Numbered from the stretch's first letter, positions 22,026-31,110 are shown. The stretch is DNA of 45,658 bases from Rubrivivax sp. (GCA_018780805.1 JADMJD010000032.1:1-45658); one strand, 5' to 3'. The notes: generated from the sequence alone by a model not told the origin. A program made the numbers and translations.

Positions 22026-22031
22026 GCCCCC

Positions 22032-22910
22032 ATGCTCTCCATCCAGCACCTCACCCACACCTACGCCAACGGCACCCGTGCACTCGACGACGTGACGCTG
22101 GACATCCCGCCCGGCATGTTCGGGCTGCTCGGGCCCAACGGCGCCGGCAAGTCGTCGCTGATGCGCTGCCTGGCGACGCTGCAGATTCCCACGTCCGGGG
22201 CCATGCAGTTCGACGGCATCGACATCGTGGCCCAGCCCGAACAGCTGCGCGCGACGCTGGGTTACCTGCCGCAGGACTTCGGTGTCTACCCGCGTGTGAC
22301 GGCATGGGACCTGCTGGACCACCTGGCGGTGCTGAAAGGTGTCACCGGCCGCGGCGAGCGCCGCGAGACAGTGGAGTCGCTGCTGCAGCAGGTGAACCTC
22401 TGGGATGTGCGCAAGAAGGCCATCGCCGGATTTTCCGGCGGCATGCGGCAGCGTTTTGGCATCGCGCAGGCGCTGATCGGCAACCCACGCCTGCTGATCG
22501 TCGACGAGCCCACCGCCGGCCTGGACCCGGAAGAACGCAACCGCTTCAACACGCTGCTGGCCTCGATCGCGCAAAACGTGGTGATCATCCTGTCCACCCA
22601 CATCGTGGACGACGTGACCGACCTGTGCCCGCGCATGGCCATCCTGGCCGGTGGCCGCATCGTCGAACAAGGCGTGCCCGGTGAGCTGATGGACGACCTG
22701 CAGGGCCGGGTCTGGCAGCACCAGGTGGAACGTGCCGACCTGGACCGTGCACGCGCCGAATGGCCGGTGATCAGCACCCGGCTGCAGGCCGGCTTCACGG
22801 TGGTGCGCGTGCTGGCAGACCAGCGGCCCACGGCGGCCTTCGAGCCGGTGAACGTGGGGCTGGAGGACGTGTACTTCGCGACCCTGCACCGCAGCCGGAG
22901 TGCCGCCTGA
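22032..22910 (+). CDS. ABC transporter ATP-binding protein
   Basis: This is the cytoplasmic ATPase of an ABC-2 type exporter (292 aa). It has Walker A GPNGAGKSS, the Q-loop in LGYLPQDFGVYPRVTA, signature FSGGMRQRFGIAQAL, Walker B LLIVDEPTAGLDPEE and H-loop STHIVDDV. The residues after about 215 form a short family-specific tail. Its stop overlaps the start of the membrane/peptidase fusion gene (TGATG), so the pair is coupled and probably forms one complex. The substrate is unknown. Confidence 0.9.
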   Translation: MLSIQHLTHTYANGTRALDDVTLDIPPGMFGLLGPNGAGKSSLMRCLATLQIPTSGAMQFDGIDIVAQPEQLRATLGYLPQDFGVYPRVTAWDLLDHLAVLKGVTGRGERRETVESLLQQVNLWDVRKKAIAGFSGGMRQRFGIAQALIGNPRLLIVDEPTAGLDPEERNRFNTLLASIAQNVVIILSTHIVDDVTDLCPRMAILAGGRIVEQGVPGELMDDLQGRVWQHQVERADLDRARAEWPVISTRLQAGFTVVRVLADQRPTAAFEPVNVGLEDVYFATLHRSRSAA

Positions 22911-25900
22911 TGTTCGCGCCCGTGGCCTGGTTCGAGTTCAAGTACCAGCTGCGCAGCCCGGTGTTCTGGGTCGGCTGCGCGATCTTCTTTCTGCTCACCT
23001 TCGGCGCCGTCACGGTCGACCAGATCCAGATCGGCAGCCTGGGCAACGTCAAGGTCAACGCCCCGTTTGCCATCCTGCAGACCCTGGGCATCATGAGCCT
23101 GTTCGCGGTGTTTGTGCACGTGGCCATGGTGGCCGGTGCGGTGATCCGCGACGACGAAACCGGCTTTGCACCGCTGATTCGCAGCACGCGGCTGGGCAAG
23201 GGCGCCTACCTGGGCGGGCGTTTTGTCGGCTCGGCCGGCGCGGCGTTCCTGGTGCTGGCCTGCATGCCGCTGGCGGTGCTGATCGGCGCGGCCATGCCCT
23301 GGCTGGACCCGGCCGAGGTGGGCCCGTTCCGCGCGGTGGACTACCTTTACGCGCTGTTCGTGTGGGCCTTGCCGACCATGGCCGTGGTGGCGGCGGCATT
23401 TTTTGCGCTGGCCACCGTGACCCGTTCGATGATGTGGACCTACGTGGCCGCGGTGGCGCTGCTGGTGGGTTATTTCGTCACCCGCGGCCTGCTGCGCGAC
23501 CCGCAGTACGACACCTGGGCGGCGCTGCTCGACCCCTTCGGCCTCTCGGCCCTGGGCATCACCACGCGCTACTGGACGGCGACCGAACGCAACACCCTGC
23601 TGCCGCCGCTGGCCGGCCTGCTGCTGGCCAACCGCGTGCTGTGGCTGGGCGTGGCCGGCGCGCTGTTTGCGCTGGCGTGGCAGCGCTTCCGGTTTGCCGA
23701 ACCCGGCACGGCCGGCGGTGGTGCGAAGAAGGCCCAGGGCCCCGCCGCAGCCGACAGCCGGCCCCCGGCCACGCGCCTGGGCGCCCTGCCCGCAGCACGC
23801 CAGCAGGGCGCCGGCTGGGCGCAGCTGTGGGCGCTGAGCAAACACGACATGGCCTTTGTCTTCAAGAGCCCGGCCTTTTTTGTGCTGCTGGCCATCGGTG
23901 TGCTGAACGCCGGCGGCGCGGCCTGGTTCACCAACGAGTGGTACGGCTCGGGCGCCTACCCGGTGACACGGCTGATGGTGCAGGCGCTGCAGGGCGCGTT
24001 CACCATCATGCCCATCATCATCGCCATCTACTACGGTGGTGAGCTGGTCTGGCGCGACCGCGAACGCCGGCTGCACGAGATCGTGGACGCCACGGCCGCT
24101 CCCGACTGGGCGCACCTGGTGCCCAAGATCCTGGCGATCACCGGCGTGCTGGCGGCCACGGGCTTGGTGGCGGTGTTCACCGGCATGGCGGTGCAGCTGG
24201 CCAAGGGCTGGACGACGCTGGAACCGCTGCACTATCTGCTGTGGCTGTGGTGGCCAACCGTGGTGCTGGCGCTGCAACTGGCAGTGTTGTCGGTGTTTCT
24301 GCAGGTGCTGGTACCGCAGAAGTTCATCGGCTGGGGCCTGATGCTGCTGCAGCTGGTAGCGGCGGTGGCCATGGCCACCGCCGGCATGGAACACAACCTC
24401 TACAGCTACGGGGGCACACCGCCGGTGCCGCTGTCGGACATGAGCGGCATGGCGCGCTTCTGGGCCGGCGCGCTGTGGTTCCAGCTCTACTGGTCGGCCT
24501 TCGCCCTGGTGCTGGCGGTGGGGGCCTTTGCGCTGTGGCGGCGTGGCGTGACCACCGCGCTGCGCCCACGGCTGCGTTACCTGGGCAGCAGGTTGCGTGG
24601 CCCGGCCGGTGTGCTGGGCGGTGTGGCCCTGCTCACGGTGGCGGGCAGCGGCGCCTGGATCTTCCACAACACCAACCGGCTCAACGTCTACCTGCCCACG
24701 CCGGCGCGTGAGGCCCAGCTGGCCGAGGCCGAACGTGCGCTGCTGCCGCTGGAAAGACTGCAGCTGCCGCGCATCACCGCGGTGATGCTCGACGTGGACT
24801 TGTACCCGCGCGAAGCCCGTGCGGTGACACGTGGCCAGTACACGGTGGAAAACAAGAGCACCACCCCCATCGACCAGTTGGTGATCCAGTGGAACCCGCA
24901 GCTGAAGATGGACCAGCTGGAGCTGTCCGGCGCCACGCTGGCCCAGACCTGGGGCCCGGCCGATGCCCCCTGGACGGTGCGCCGCTACACACTGCAGCCG
25001 GCGCTGCAGCCGGGTGAGGTGCGCACGCTGAAGTTCGTGACCACGCTGCACGAGCGCGGCTTCACCAACGGTGCGCCGTTGACGGCCATCGTCGAGAACG
25101 GCAGTTTCCTGAACAACGGCGACATCGCACCGGTGCTGGGCATCGACCGCAACGTCTTCCTGAAAGACCGCAGCAAACGCCGCCAGCAAGGCCTGCCGCC
25201 CGATCTGCGCCCGGCCAAGCTGGAAGACGACAGCGCACGCCAGCAGCACATGCTGCGCGCCGACAGCGATTGGGTGCTGGCGGAGATCCGCGTCACCACC
25301 GATGCCGACCAGACCCCCATCGCGCCCGGGCAGACCGTGTCGGACGAAGTGAAGGACGGCCGCCGCACGGTGCTGTTCCGGCCTGATGCGCCGATCAACC
25401 ACTTTTTCTCGATCCAGTCGGCACGGTATGCGGTGGCACGCGACACGCTGGGCGACATCCAGCTGGCGGTCTACCACCACCCGGGCCACAACTTCAACGT
25501 GGAGCGCATGCTGAAGGCGATGAAGGCCTCGCTGGCGCTGTTCGGCGAGGTGTTTTCGCCCTACCAGTTCAAGCAGGCGCGCATCATCGAGTTCCCGTCG
25601 TATGCCGACTTTGCGCAGGCCTTTGCCAACACCATCCCGTACTCCGAGAACATCGGTTTCCTGGCCAAACTGAGCGACCCGAACAAGATCGACATAGCCA
25701 CCTACGTGACGGCGCACGAGATCGCACACCAGTGGTGGGCGCACCAGATCATCCCGGCCAACCAGCAGGGTGCGACGATGCTGGTGGAGAGTTTTGCGCA
25801 GTACTCGGCGCTGCTGGTGATGGAGCAGATCTACGGCCGCGAGCAGATGCGCCGTTTCCTGCGCTACGAGCTCGACCGCTACCTGCGCGCCCGCGGCGGC

Positions 25901-26506
25901 GAGGTGGTGGAAGAGTTGCCGCTGGCACGGGTGGAGAACCAGCCCTACATCCACTACCAGAAGGGCTCGCTGGCGATGTACTGGCTCAAGGAGGTGGTGG
26001 GCGTGGAGGTGGTCAACGCCGCGCTGGCCGAGCTGCTGAAGCAGTACGCGTTCCAGTCGGCGCCCTACCCCAACAGCCGCGACTTCCTGAGCATCCTGCG
26101 TGCCAAGGCCGGGCCGCAGCACGAGGCGCTGATCGTCGACCTGTTCGAGACCATCACGCTGTGGGACGTGAAGGTGACCGAAGCCCGCGCGAAGAAGCGC
26201 CCCGACGGCCGCTTCGACCTGACGCTGAAGACCACTGCGCGCAAGTTCCGCGCCGATGGCCAGGGCGTGGAAACCGAGGTGCCGCTGGACGAGGCCTTCG
26301 ACGTCGGCGCCTTCAAGCTCGAACCCGGGCAGCCGGGCTTCGATGCCGGCTCGGTGGTCACGATGCAGCGCCTGGCCGTCAAGTCGGGCGGGCAGACGCT
26401 GACCCTGGTGGTGGACGTGGCCCCGGCCTGGGCCGGCGTGGACCCGTACAACAAACGCATCGACCGCAACAGCGGCGACAACGGCGTGGCGGTGACACTG
26501 GACTGA
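22910..26506 (+). CDS. ABC-2 permease fused to an M1-family aminopeptidase-like domain
   Basis: This 1198-aa fusion has an N-terminal half (about 1-600) with two sets of about six transmembrane helices, split by a soluble Ala/Pro-rich linker at about 265-300. The C-terminal half (about 620-1198) resembles a gluzincin aminopeptidase: His936-Glu937-x-x-His940, then Glu960 in ATMLVESFAQYSALLVMEQ, and the downstream YIHYQKGSLAMYWLKEV. The usual M1 GxMEN exopeptidase motif is not evident. After the last helix (about 600-615) the peptidase would face the periplasm. Such ABC-2/M1 fusions exist in Proteobacteria but their substrate is unknown. The ATPase is encoded just upstream with overlapping codons. 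Confidence 0.88.
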   Translation: MFAPVAWFEFKYQLRSPVFWVGCAIFFLLTFGAVTVDQIQIGSLGNVKVNAPFAILQTLGIMSLFAVFVHVAMVAGAVIRDDETGFAPLIRSTRLGKGAYLGGRFVGSAGAAFLVLACMPLAVLIGAAMPWLDPAEVGPFRAVDYLYALFVWALPTMAVVAAAFFALATVTRSMMWTYVAAVALLVGYFVTRGLLRDPQYDTWAALLDPFGLSALGITTRYWTATERNTLLPPLAGLLLANRVLWLGVAGALFALAWQRFRFAEPGTAGGGAKKAQGPAAADSRPPATRLGALPAARQQGAGWAQLWALSKHDMAFVFKSPAFFVLLAIGVLNAGGAAWFTNEWYGSGAYPVTRLMVQALQGAFTIMPIIIAIYYGGELVWRDRERRLHEIVDATAAPDWAHLVPKILAITGVLAATGLVAVFTGMAVQLAKGWTTLEPLHYLLWLWWPTVVLALQLAVLSVFLQVLVPQKFIGWGLMLLQLVAAVAMATAGMEHNLYSYGGTPPVPLSDMSGMARFWAGALWFQLYWSAFALVLAVGAFALWRRGVTTALRPRLRYLGSRLRGPAGVLGGVALLTVAGSGAWIFHNTNRLNVYLPTPAREAQLAEAERALLPLERLQLPRITAVMLDVDLYPREARAVTRGQYTVENKSTTPIDQLVIQWNPQLKMDQLELSGATLAQTWGPADAPWTVRRYTLQPALQPGEVRTLKFVTTLHERGFTNGAPLTAIVENGSFLNNGDIAPVLGIDRNVFLKDRSKRRQQGLPPDLRPAKLEDDSARQQHMLRADSDWVLAEIRVTTDADQTPIAPGQTVSDEVKDGRRTVLFRPDAPINHFFSIQSARYAVARDTLGDIQLAVYHHPGHNFNVERMLKAMKASLALFGEVFSPYQFKQARIIEFPSYADFAQAFANTIPYSENIGFLAKLSDPNKIDIATYVTAHEIAHQWWAHQIIPANQQGATMLVESFAQYSALLVMEQIYGREQMRRFLRYELDRYLRARGGEVVEELPLARVENQPYIHYQKGSLAMYWLKEVVGVEVVNAALAELLKQYAFQSAPYPNSRDFLSILRAKAGPQHEALIVDLFETITLWDVKVTEARAKKRPDGRFDLTLKTTARKFRADGQGVETEVPLDEAFDVGAFKLEPGQPGFDAGSVVTMQRLAVKSGGQTLTLVVDVAPAWAGVDPYNKRIDRNSGDNGVAVTLD

Positions 26507-26540
26507 ACAAGTGATCAGGCCCGCGCAGGCCGGCCTCGGC

Positions 26541-26546
26541 TAGGCT
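26541..26546 (+). promoter_or_regulatory. Candidate -10 box 7 nt before the LysE-family start
   Basis: TAGGCT ends 7 nt before ATG 26554. The same hexamer occupies the same position before the gene at 28814. There is no Shine-Dalgarno and no clear -35. Confidence 0.35.
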
Positions 26547-26553
26547 GCGGGCC

Positions 26554-27195
26554 ATGGACACGCCCACCCTGCTCGGCTTCTGTGCCGTCGCCTTCGTCAC
26601 CATCGCCACGCCCGGCCCCACCGTGCTGCTGGCGCTGCACAACGGCAGCCACCACGGCTTTCGGGGTGCCGTGCCCGGCATTGCCGGCGCGGTGCTGTCG
26701 GATGTGCTGCTGATCGCCGCCACGGCCGCCGGCCTGGGCGCGCTGCTGCTGGCCTCGGAGATGGCCTTCCGCGTGTTGCAGTGGGCCGGTGTGGCCTACC
26801 TGGCCTGGCTGGGCCTGGCGCTGCTGCGGGGCGCCGGCACCGGCACCGGCACCGGCCCGGTGGCAGCCGACAACGGCGCCCCCGGCGGCAACGCCCGGCA
26901 GCGTTTTCTGCGCAGCCTGGGTGTGGCACTCAGCAACCCCAAGGGCCTGCTGTTTTTTGCGGCGCTGCTGCCGCAGTTCGTGGACCCTGCCGCGCCGCAG
27001 CTGCCGCAGTACGCGCTGCTGGCGGCGCTGTTTGCCGGCATCGACGCGCTGGTGATGGCGGCCTACGCGCTGCTGGGCGCCCGCGCCACCCGGCGCCTGG
27101 GCGCGGGCGCGGCGCGCTGGGGGGACCGGCTGGGCGGCGGCGCCCTGCTGCTGCTGGCCGCCGCCCTGGCCGGCTACCGGCGCGGCGCGGCCTGA
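26554..27195 (+). CDS. LysE/RhtB family amino-acid exporter
   Basis: This is an inner-membrane exporter of amino acids or related small molecules (213 aa, six hydrophobic segments). The N-terminus FVTIATPGPTVLLALHNGSHHGFRGAVPGIAGAVLSD is the diagnostic RhtB start, with the PGP motif. The middle has WAGVAYLAWLGLALLR and SNPKGLLFFAALLPQFVD, also diagnostic. It is monocistronic. Its 3' end overlaps the convergent DUF6544-like gene by 22 bp, so their transcripts would be mutually antisense at the tips. The exported substrate cannot be read from sequence. Confidence 0.92.
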   Translation: MDTPTLLGFCAVAFVTIATPGPTVLLALHNGSHHGFRGAVPGIAGAVLSDVLLIAATAAGLGALLLASEMAFRVLQWAGVAYLAWLGLALLRGAGTGTGTGPVAADNGAPGGNARQRFLRSLGVALSNPKGLLFFAALLPQFVDPAAPQLPQYALLAALFAGIDALVMAAYALLGARATRRLGAGAARWGDRLGGGALLLLAAALAGYRRGAA

Positions 27196-28079
27196 TCCAG
27201 CGTGGCCGCCGCGGCCACGGCCGGGGCCACGTGCGTGAAGCGGATCCGGGTCACCCGCCCTTCCCAGAACGGGTAGAGCTGGCCCCCGGCGGCACGGGCC
27301 ACCGTGAAGCCCAGCGGGATCATCATGCCGTCCACGCGCTGGTAATCGCTGCGCGCCACATGTTCACCCGAGCCGTGGTACGGCGTCGTGAGGTCACCGT
27401 CGGTCTCCGCGTCGAAGCGCAGCAGCGCGCCGTCCATGCCGAAGGTGGCCAGCAGCGAGGCGGTCATGCCGCGGTCCTGCACCACGGCACGTGCACGCTG
27501 CGCGTCCACCGCCTCCCAGCGCACCGGCCCGCCGGGCAGCAGCGCCACCGGGTAGAGCGGGCTTTCCAGCAACCAGCGGCGCAGCGAGATGCGGTCCAGC
27601 TCGGCGCTGGCCGGCTCGTCCACCACGGCCACGGCCGACAGGATCTTGGCCTTCATCTCCATGCGGCCGTCGACAAAGGCGTCGTAGGCCCGCGCCCAGA
27701 CCCCCGGCACGATGGGCGTGGTGGCATCGAACAACATCGCCGGCGTGCCGGCCGCGATGGTCTGCTGCGCCGTGGTGGGCGTGAAGTTCAGCTGCCCCGG
27801 CCGGCGGAACTGCCCGGCCATGGCCAGCTCCACCTGGGTCAACCGCGGCACGCCTTCGGGAAAGGCAAAGGCCAGGTAACGCTGCACCGGCGCCGGCAGC
27901 GCGGCCAGCGCTTCGGCCGAGGGCCCGGCACCGGACGGCCCCTGCAGGCCGGCCTGGCTGACAGCCACGCGGTGGCGCTGGATGGTGCGGTCGGTGTGGG
28001 TGGCCATCACGGCCAGGGTGGCGGCGCCCAGGGCCACGGCGCCCAGGGTGCTGGTCAGGATCAGGTGGCGGGTCTTCAT
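27174..28079 (-). CDS. Exported DUF6544/DUF6920-like protein
   Basis: This 301-aa protein of unknown function has an N-terminal signal or anchor helix (residues 5-26). A typical opening follows, LPAPVQRYLAFAFPEGVPRLTQVELAMAGQFR. Later blocks include LRRWLLESPLYPVALL, a mature beta-rich domain and PLGFTVARAAGGQLYPFWEGRVTRIRF near the end. The family name is from memory of these blocks and is moderately sure. ATG 28079 has TGGAGA 6 nt upstream. It may be controlled with, or by, the adjacent Crp/Fnr regulator, which lies 91 bp upstream on the same strand. Confidence 0.72.
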   Translation of the reverse strand: MKTRHLILTSTLGAVALGAATLAVMATHTDRTIQRHRVAVSQAGLQGPSGAGPSAEALAALPAPVQRYLAFAFPEGVPRLTQVELAMAGQFRRPGQLNFTPTTAQQTIAAGTPAMLFDATTPIVPGVWARAYDAFVDGRMEMKAKILSAVAVVDEPASAELDRISLRRWLLESPLYPVALLPGGPVRWEAVDAQRARAVVQDRGMTASLLATFGMDGALLRFDAETDGDLTTPYHGSGEHVARSDYQRVDGMMIPLGFTVARAAGGQLYPFWEGRVTRIRFTHVAPAVAAAATLDQAAPRR

Positions 28080-28170
28080 GCGGGGTCTCCAGTCGGGCGT
28101 GCATCGCCCGCCGCTGCAGTGTTCCGCCGCATGCCGCCGCGCGCCTTATCCGATGTTCAGGCGCCGGTCT

Positions 28171-28773
28171 TCAAAACGCGGCGGAGCCGCCGCCCTTCAA
28201 ACCGCGCCGCAAACGTGACAACGACACGTCGGTCATGCCCAGGTAGGTGGCCAGGTGCAGCAGCGGCACGCGGGTGGCCAGGTGCGGGAAACGTTCGCAG
28301 AAGGCCTGGTAACGCTGGCGGCCGTCCAGCGCCAGCAGGTCGTGTTCACGTTGCAGCTTGCCGGTGAGCAGGCGCATCAACAACTCGCGCTGCAAGGGCG
28401 CCCAGGCGCCGTGGCGGTCCAGCGTCTGGCGCAGCCGCTGGGCGTCGCAGCGCCAGACGGTGGTGGGCTCGATGCTGGAGATGCCGAACAACGACGGCGC
28501 GCCCCACATCGCCGGGGTCAGCGGGCAGATCAGCGCGCCTTCGGCAAAGAAGTTCTTGTTGAACTCGCGCCCGTCGCGGCGCAGAAAGTGCATGCGCACC
28601 AGGCCGGTCTGGATCAGCAACGCGGCCGACCAGGCCTCACCCGGGCGCAGCAACGGCGCGTTGCGGGCCAGGGTCTGCGGACTGAAGGCCGGCCACAGAT
28701 CGGCCAGGCCGGCATCACCCAGCTCAACACCGGCGCCCAACAGGGCCGCCCGAAGCAGGGGGCTTTGAGACAT
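28171..28773 (-). CDS. Crp/Fnr family transcriptional regulator
   Basis: This 200-aa regulator has a cyclic-nucleotide-binding-like beta roll (about 35-125; RPGEAWSAALLIQTGLVRMHFLRRDGREFNKNFFAEGAL). A dimerisation helix and a C-terminal helix-turn-helix follow (LLHLATYLGMTDVSLSRLRRGL). No Fnr-type cysteine cluster is present, so it is not an iron-sulfur oxygen sensor. It resembles small YeiL/CRP-like regulators that act near exported or resistance proteins. ATG 28773 is chosen for the family start. A -10-like TATGCT ends 6 nt before it and no ribosome site is visible. It diverges from the retropepsin gene. Confidence 0.87.
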   Translation of the reverse strand: MSQSPLLRAALLGAGVELGDAGLADLWPAFSPQTLARNAPLLRPGEAWSAALLIQTGLVRMHFLRRDGREFNKNFFAEGALICPLTPAMWGAPSLFGISSIEPTTVWRCDAQRLRQTLDRHGAWAPLQRELLMRLLTGKLQREHDLLALDGRQRYQAFCERFPHLATRVPLLHLATYLGMTDVSLSRLRRGLKGGGSAAF

Positions 28774-28779
28774 GGCGCC

Positions 28780-28806
28780 AGCATAGCCGGCGGCGTCCGG
28801 TAGGCT
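28780..28806. promoter_or_regulatory. Divergent pair of -10-like boxes close to both ATGs
   Basis: On the minus strand TATGCT (28785-28780) lies 6 nt before the Crp/Fnr ATG. On the plus strand TAGGCT (28801-28806) lies 7 nt before the retropepsin ATG. With only 40 bp between the two start codons there is little room for leaders. Confidence 0.4.
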
Positions 28807-28813
28807 GCGCGCC

Positions 28814-29293
28814 ATGAACGAGATGCCGCGCACCCTGAAGGTGGTCACCGTCTGGCTGCTGCTGGGCACGGTGTTGTTCCTGGCCGTGCAGGCCCTGCTG
28901 GCGCAGCGCGGGAAAGCCCGTTTTTCGGCCGACGGCACCAGCATCACGCTGCAGCGTGCGGCCGATGGCCACTTCCACTGGCCGGGCCGCGTGGAAGGCC
29001 GCAACATCGATTTCCTGGTCGACACCGGTGCCACCCGCACCGCCCTGCCCGGCCGGCTGGCGCAGCAGCTGGGGCTGCCGAAGGGGCGTGCACTGCAATC
29101 GTCCACCGCCGGTGGCACGGTGACGGGTTACGAAAGCCGCGTGGACCTGGTGCTGGAAGGCGGCGTGGCCGTGCAGCAGCTGCGCGTGACGGTGCTGCCG
29201 GATCTCGCCGCGCCGCTGCTGGGCATGGACGTGCTGGGCCGGCTGCGCTTCACCCAGGAAGGTGGTCGCCTGCGCATCGAAGCCGGCGGCTGA
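28814..29293 (+). CDS. Membrane-anchored retropepsin-like aspartic protease
   Basis: This small clan AA aspartic protease (159 aa) has an N-terminal transmembrane helix (about 10-29). The protease fold then covers about 40-155. The active-site loop is FLVDTGATRTALP, with the catalytic Asp in DTGA. Family blocks include AGGTVTGYESRVDLVLEGGV and LLGMDVLGRLRF. As in retroviral enzymes it should act as a dimer, here on the periplasmic face. Related bacterial proteins (TIGR02281-like) are widespread but poorly characterised. It diverges from the Crp/Fnr gene with only 40 bp between starts. Confidence 0.9.
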   Translation: MNEMPRTLKVVTVWLLLGTVLFLAVQALLAQRGKARFSADGTSITLQRAADGHFHWPGRVEGRNIDFLVDTGATRTALPGRLAQQLGLPKGRALQSSTAGGTVTGYESRVDLVLEGGVAVQQLRVTVLPDLAAPLLGMDVLGRLRFTQEGGRLRIEAGG

Positions 29294-29353
29294 GCCCGCA
29301 CCCGAGCCCGAACCCGCGCGCACAATGTGCACCACACACCAGGAGACCCCGCC

Positions 29354-29929
29354 ATGGCCGACCCCGCCGCTTTTGCCAAGCTGATGCCCGGTTTTGATTT
29401 CCTGCAGGGCCTGGTGCAGAAAGCCGGCAGCAGCCTGCCGGGTGTTGGCGCCTGGATCGCACCCTCGCTGGATCCGGAGGAGCTGGAAAAACGCATCCGC
29501 GACCTGCGCACCGTGCAGTTCTGGCTGGAGCAGAACGCCAAGTTGCTGGGCGGCACCATCCAGGCGCTGGAGGTGCAGCGCATGACCCTGGCCACGCTGA
29601 AGACCATGAACGTGCCGGTGGACGCGATGCGCGAGTCCTTCAAGATGCGGGTGCCGGAGCCGGCGCCTGAGCCTGCAGCCGCACCCGCGCCCGCAACCGC
29701 ACCGGCCCCGGCCGCTGAAGCGCCGTCCGGCCCGGTGCCCGACCCGATGCAGTGGTGGACCTCGCTGACCCAGCAGTTCGGCGAGATCGCCGCCAAGGCC
29801 ATGGCCGATGCCGCCCCGGCGGCGGCGGCTGCAGCGGCACCGGCGCGCAAGCCGGTGGCCAAGGCCGCGCTCAAACCCGCCGCCAAAACGACCCGCAAGA
29901 CCGCGCCGCGCAAGCGCCGCAGCCCATGA
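29354..29929 (+). CDS. phaM: PHA granule-associated regulatory protein PhaM
   Basis: PhaM activates PHA synthase and tethers granules to the nucleoid (known for Cupriavidus PhaM). The 191-aa protein starts at ATG 29354 with AGGAGA 7 nt upstream. The N-terminal 100 residues carry the conserved part (DFLQGLVQKAG..., LDPEELEKRIRDLRTVQFWLEQNAKLL, TLKTMNVP). A Pro/Ala-rich linker follows. The C-terminus is Ala/Lys/Arg-rich with KPAAK-like repeats, like histone H1 or AlgR3 tails, which would bind DNA. Its stop overlaps the FIST gene start (ATGA). A PHA-accumulating host is implied. Confidence 0.87.
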   Translation: MADPAAFAKLMPGFDFLQGLVQKAGSSLPGVGAWIAPSLDPEELEKRIRDLRTVQFWLEQNAKLLGGTIQALEVQRMTLATLKTMNVPVDAMRESFKMRVPEPAPEPAAAPAPATAPAPAAEAPSGPVPDPMQWWTSLTQQFGEIAAKAMADAAPAAAAAAAPARKPVAKAALKPAAKTTRKTAPRKRRSP

Positions 29930-31110
29930 CGCAGTTCCACAGCGGCCACGCCGCGCACCCCGACTGGCGCATGGCCTTGACCATGGCGGCTGCGCAGCTG
30001 GACGCGTTGCCCTTCGACGCGCCGCCCACGCTGGGCTGGTGTTATTTCACCGACGCCTACGCCCACGAGGCCACGGCGCTGTACGCCGCGCTGCGCCAGC
30101 GCTGGCCGGGTGTGGCCTGGGTGGGCTGCGTGGGTGTGGGCGTGGCGGCCAGCGGCGTGGAGTACTTCGACGAACCCGCCCTGGTGCTGATGCTCAGCAG
30201 CCTGCCCAAAGGCCGCTTCGAGGTCTTCTCCGGCGCCAAGCCGCTGTCGCGCCTGAACGCCTACACGGCCCTGGTGCATGCCGACCCCGGCACACCCGAC
30301 CTGGCCGAGTTGATCGCCGAGATGAGCGACCGCACCGACAGTGGCTACCTGTTCGGCGGCCTGGCCGCATCGCGCAGCGCCTGTGTGCAGCTGGCCGACG
30401 GTGTCTGGCATGGCGGGCTGTCGGGCGTGGCCTTCAGCGCCGACGTGGCCCTGCTGTCACGCGTGACCCAGGGCTGCCAACCCATCGGCCCGGCCCGGCA
30501 CATCACCGCGGCCGAGCGCCACGTGGTGCTGGAGCTCGATGGCGAACCCGCACTGCCCGTGCTGCTGCGCGACCTGGGCATGGCCGACCTGGACGACCCG
30601 CGCGCCGCGCTGCCGCGCCTGCGCGCCACGCTGGTAGGCCTGTCAGCCGAAGACGAGCCGCTGCTGGGGCGTGGGGGCCAGTTCGGCACCAACACCCGCA
30701 TCCGCCACCTGGTGGGCCTGGACCCGGGCAGGCGTGCGGTGGCGGTGGCCGAGCAGGTGCAGCCCGGCATGCGGCTGGCCTTCTGCCAGCGCGACGTGGC
30801 CGCGGCGCGGCGCGACCTGGTGCGCATCTGCAGCGAGATCCGCGAGGAGGTGTCCGAGTCCTCACCACAGTCGGCCGCCGTGCCGGCCGAGGGCCTGGCC
30901 GACGACGGCAGCCGCATCGCGGGCGCGGTCTATGTCAGCTGCTCGGGCCGCGGCGGGCCGCACTTCGGCGGGCCGTCGGCGGAGTTGCAGATCGTGCGGC
31001 ACGCCTTGGGTGATGTGCCGCTGGTGGGCTTTTTTGCGGCGGGCGAAATCGCACGCCACCACCTGTACGGCTACACCGGGGTGCTGACGGTGTTCACGCG
31101 CGGGGCGTGA
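29926..31110 (+). CDS. FIST domain sensor protein
   Basis: This 394-aa protein combines FIST N and FIST C domains, which are thought to bind small ligands such as amino acids. The N-domain covers about 30-210, with WVGCVGVGVAASG and YLFGGLAASRSACVQLADGVWHGGLSGVAFS. The C-domain covers about 225-390, with YVSCSGRGGPHFGG and VGFFAAGEIARHHLYGYTGVLTVF. No kinase or methyl-accepting domain is attached, so it would signal by protein contact. Start ATG 29926 overlaps the phaM stop, pointing to coupled expression. An upstream in-frame extension is antisense-like and unneeded. Confidence 0.88.
   Translation: MTQFHSGHAAHPDWRMALTMAAAQLDALPFDAPPTLGWCYFTDAYAHEATALYAALRQRWPGVAWVGCVGVGVAASGVEYFDEPALVLMLSSLPKGRFEVFSGAKPLSRLNAYTALVHADPGTPDLAELIAEMSDRTDSGYLFGGLAASRSACVQLADGVWHGGLSGVAFSADVALLSRVTQGCQPIGPARHITAAERHVVLELDGEPALPVLLRDLGMADLDDPRAALPRLRATLVGLSAEDEPLLGRGGQFGTNTRIRHLVGLDPGRRAVAVAEQVQPGMRLAFCQRDVAAARRDLVRICSEIREEVSESSPQSAAVPAEGLADDGSRIAGAVYVSCSGRGGPHFGGPSAELQIVRHALGDVPLVGFFAAGEIARHHLYGYTGVLTVFTRGA

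Noticed and set aside
30862..31107. C-terminal continuation of the remnant open frame into the FIST gene
   Set aside because: It is antisense to well-conserved FIST C coding sequence.
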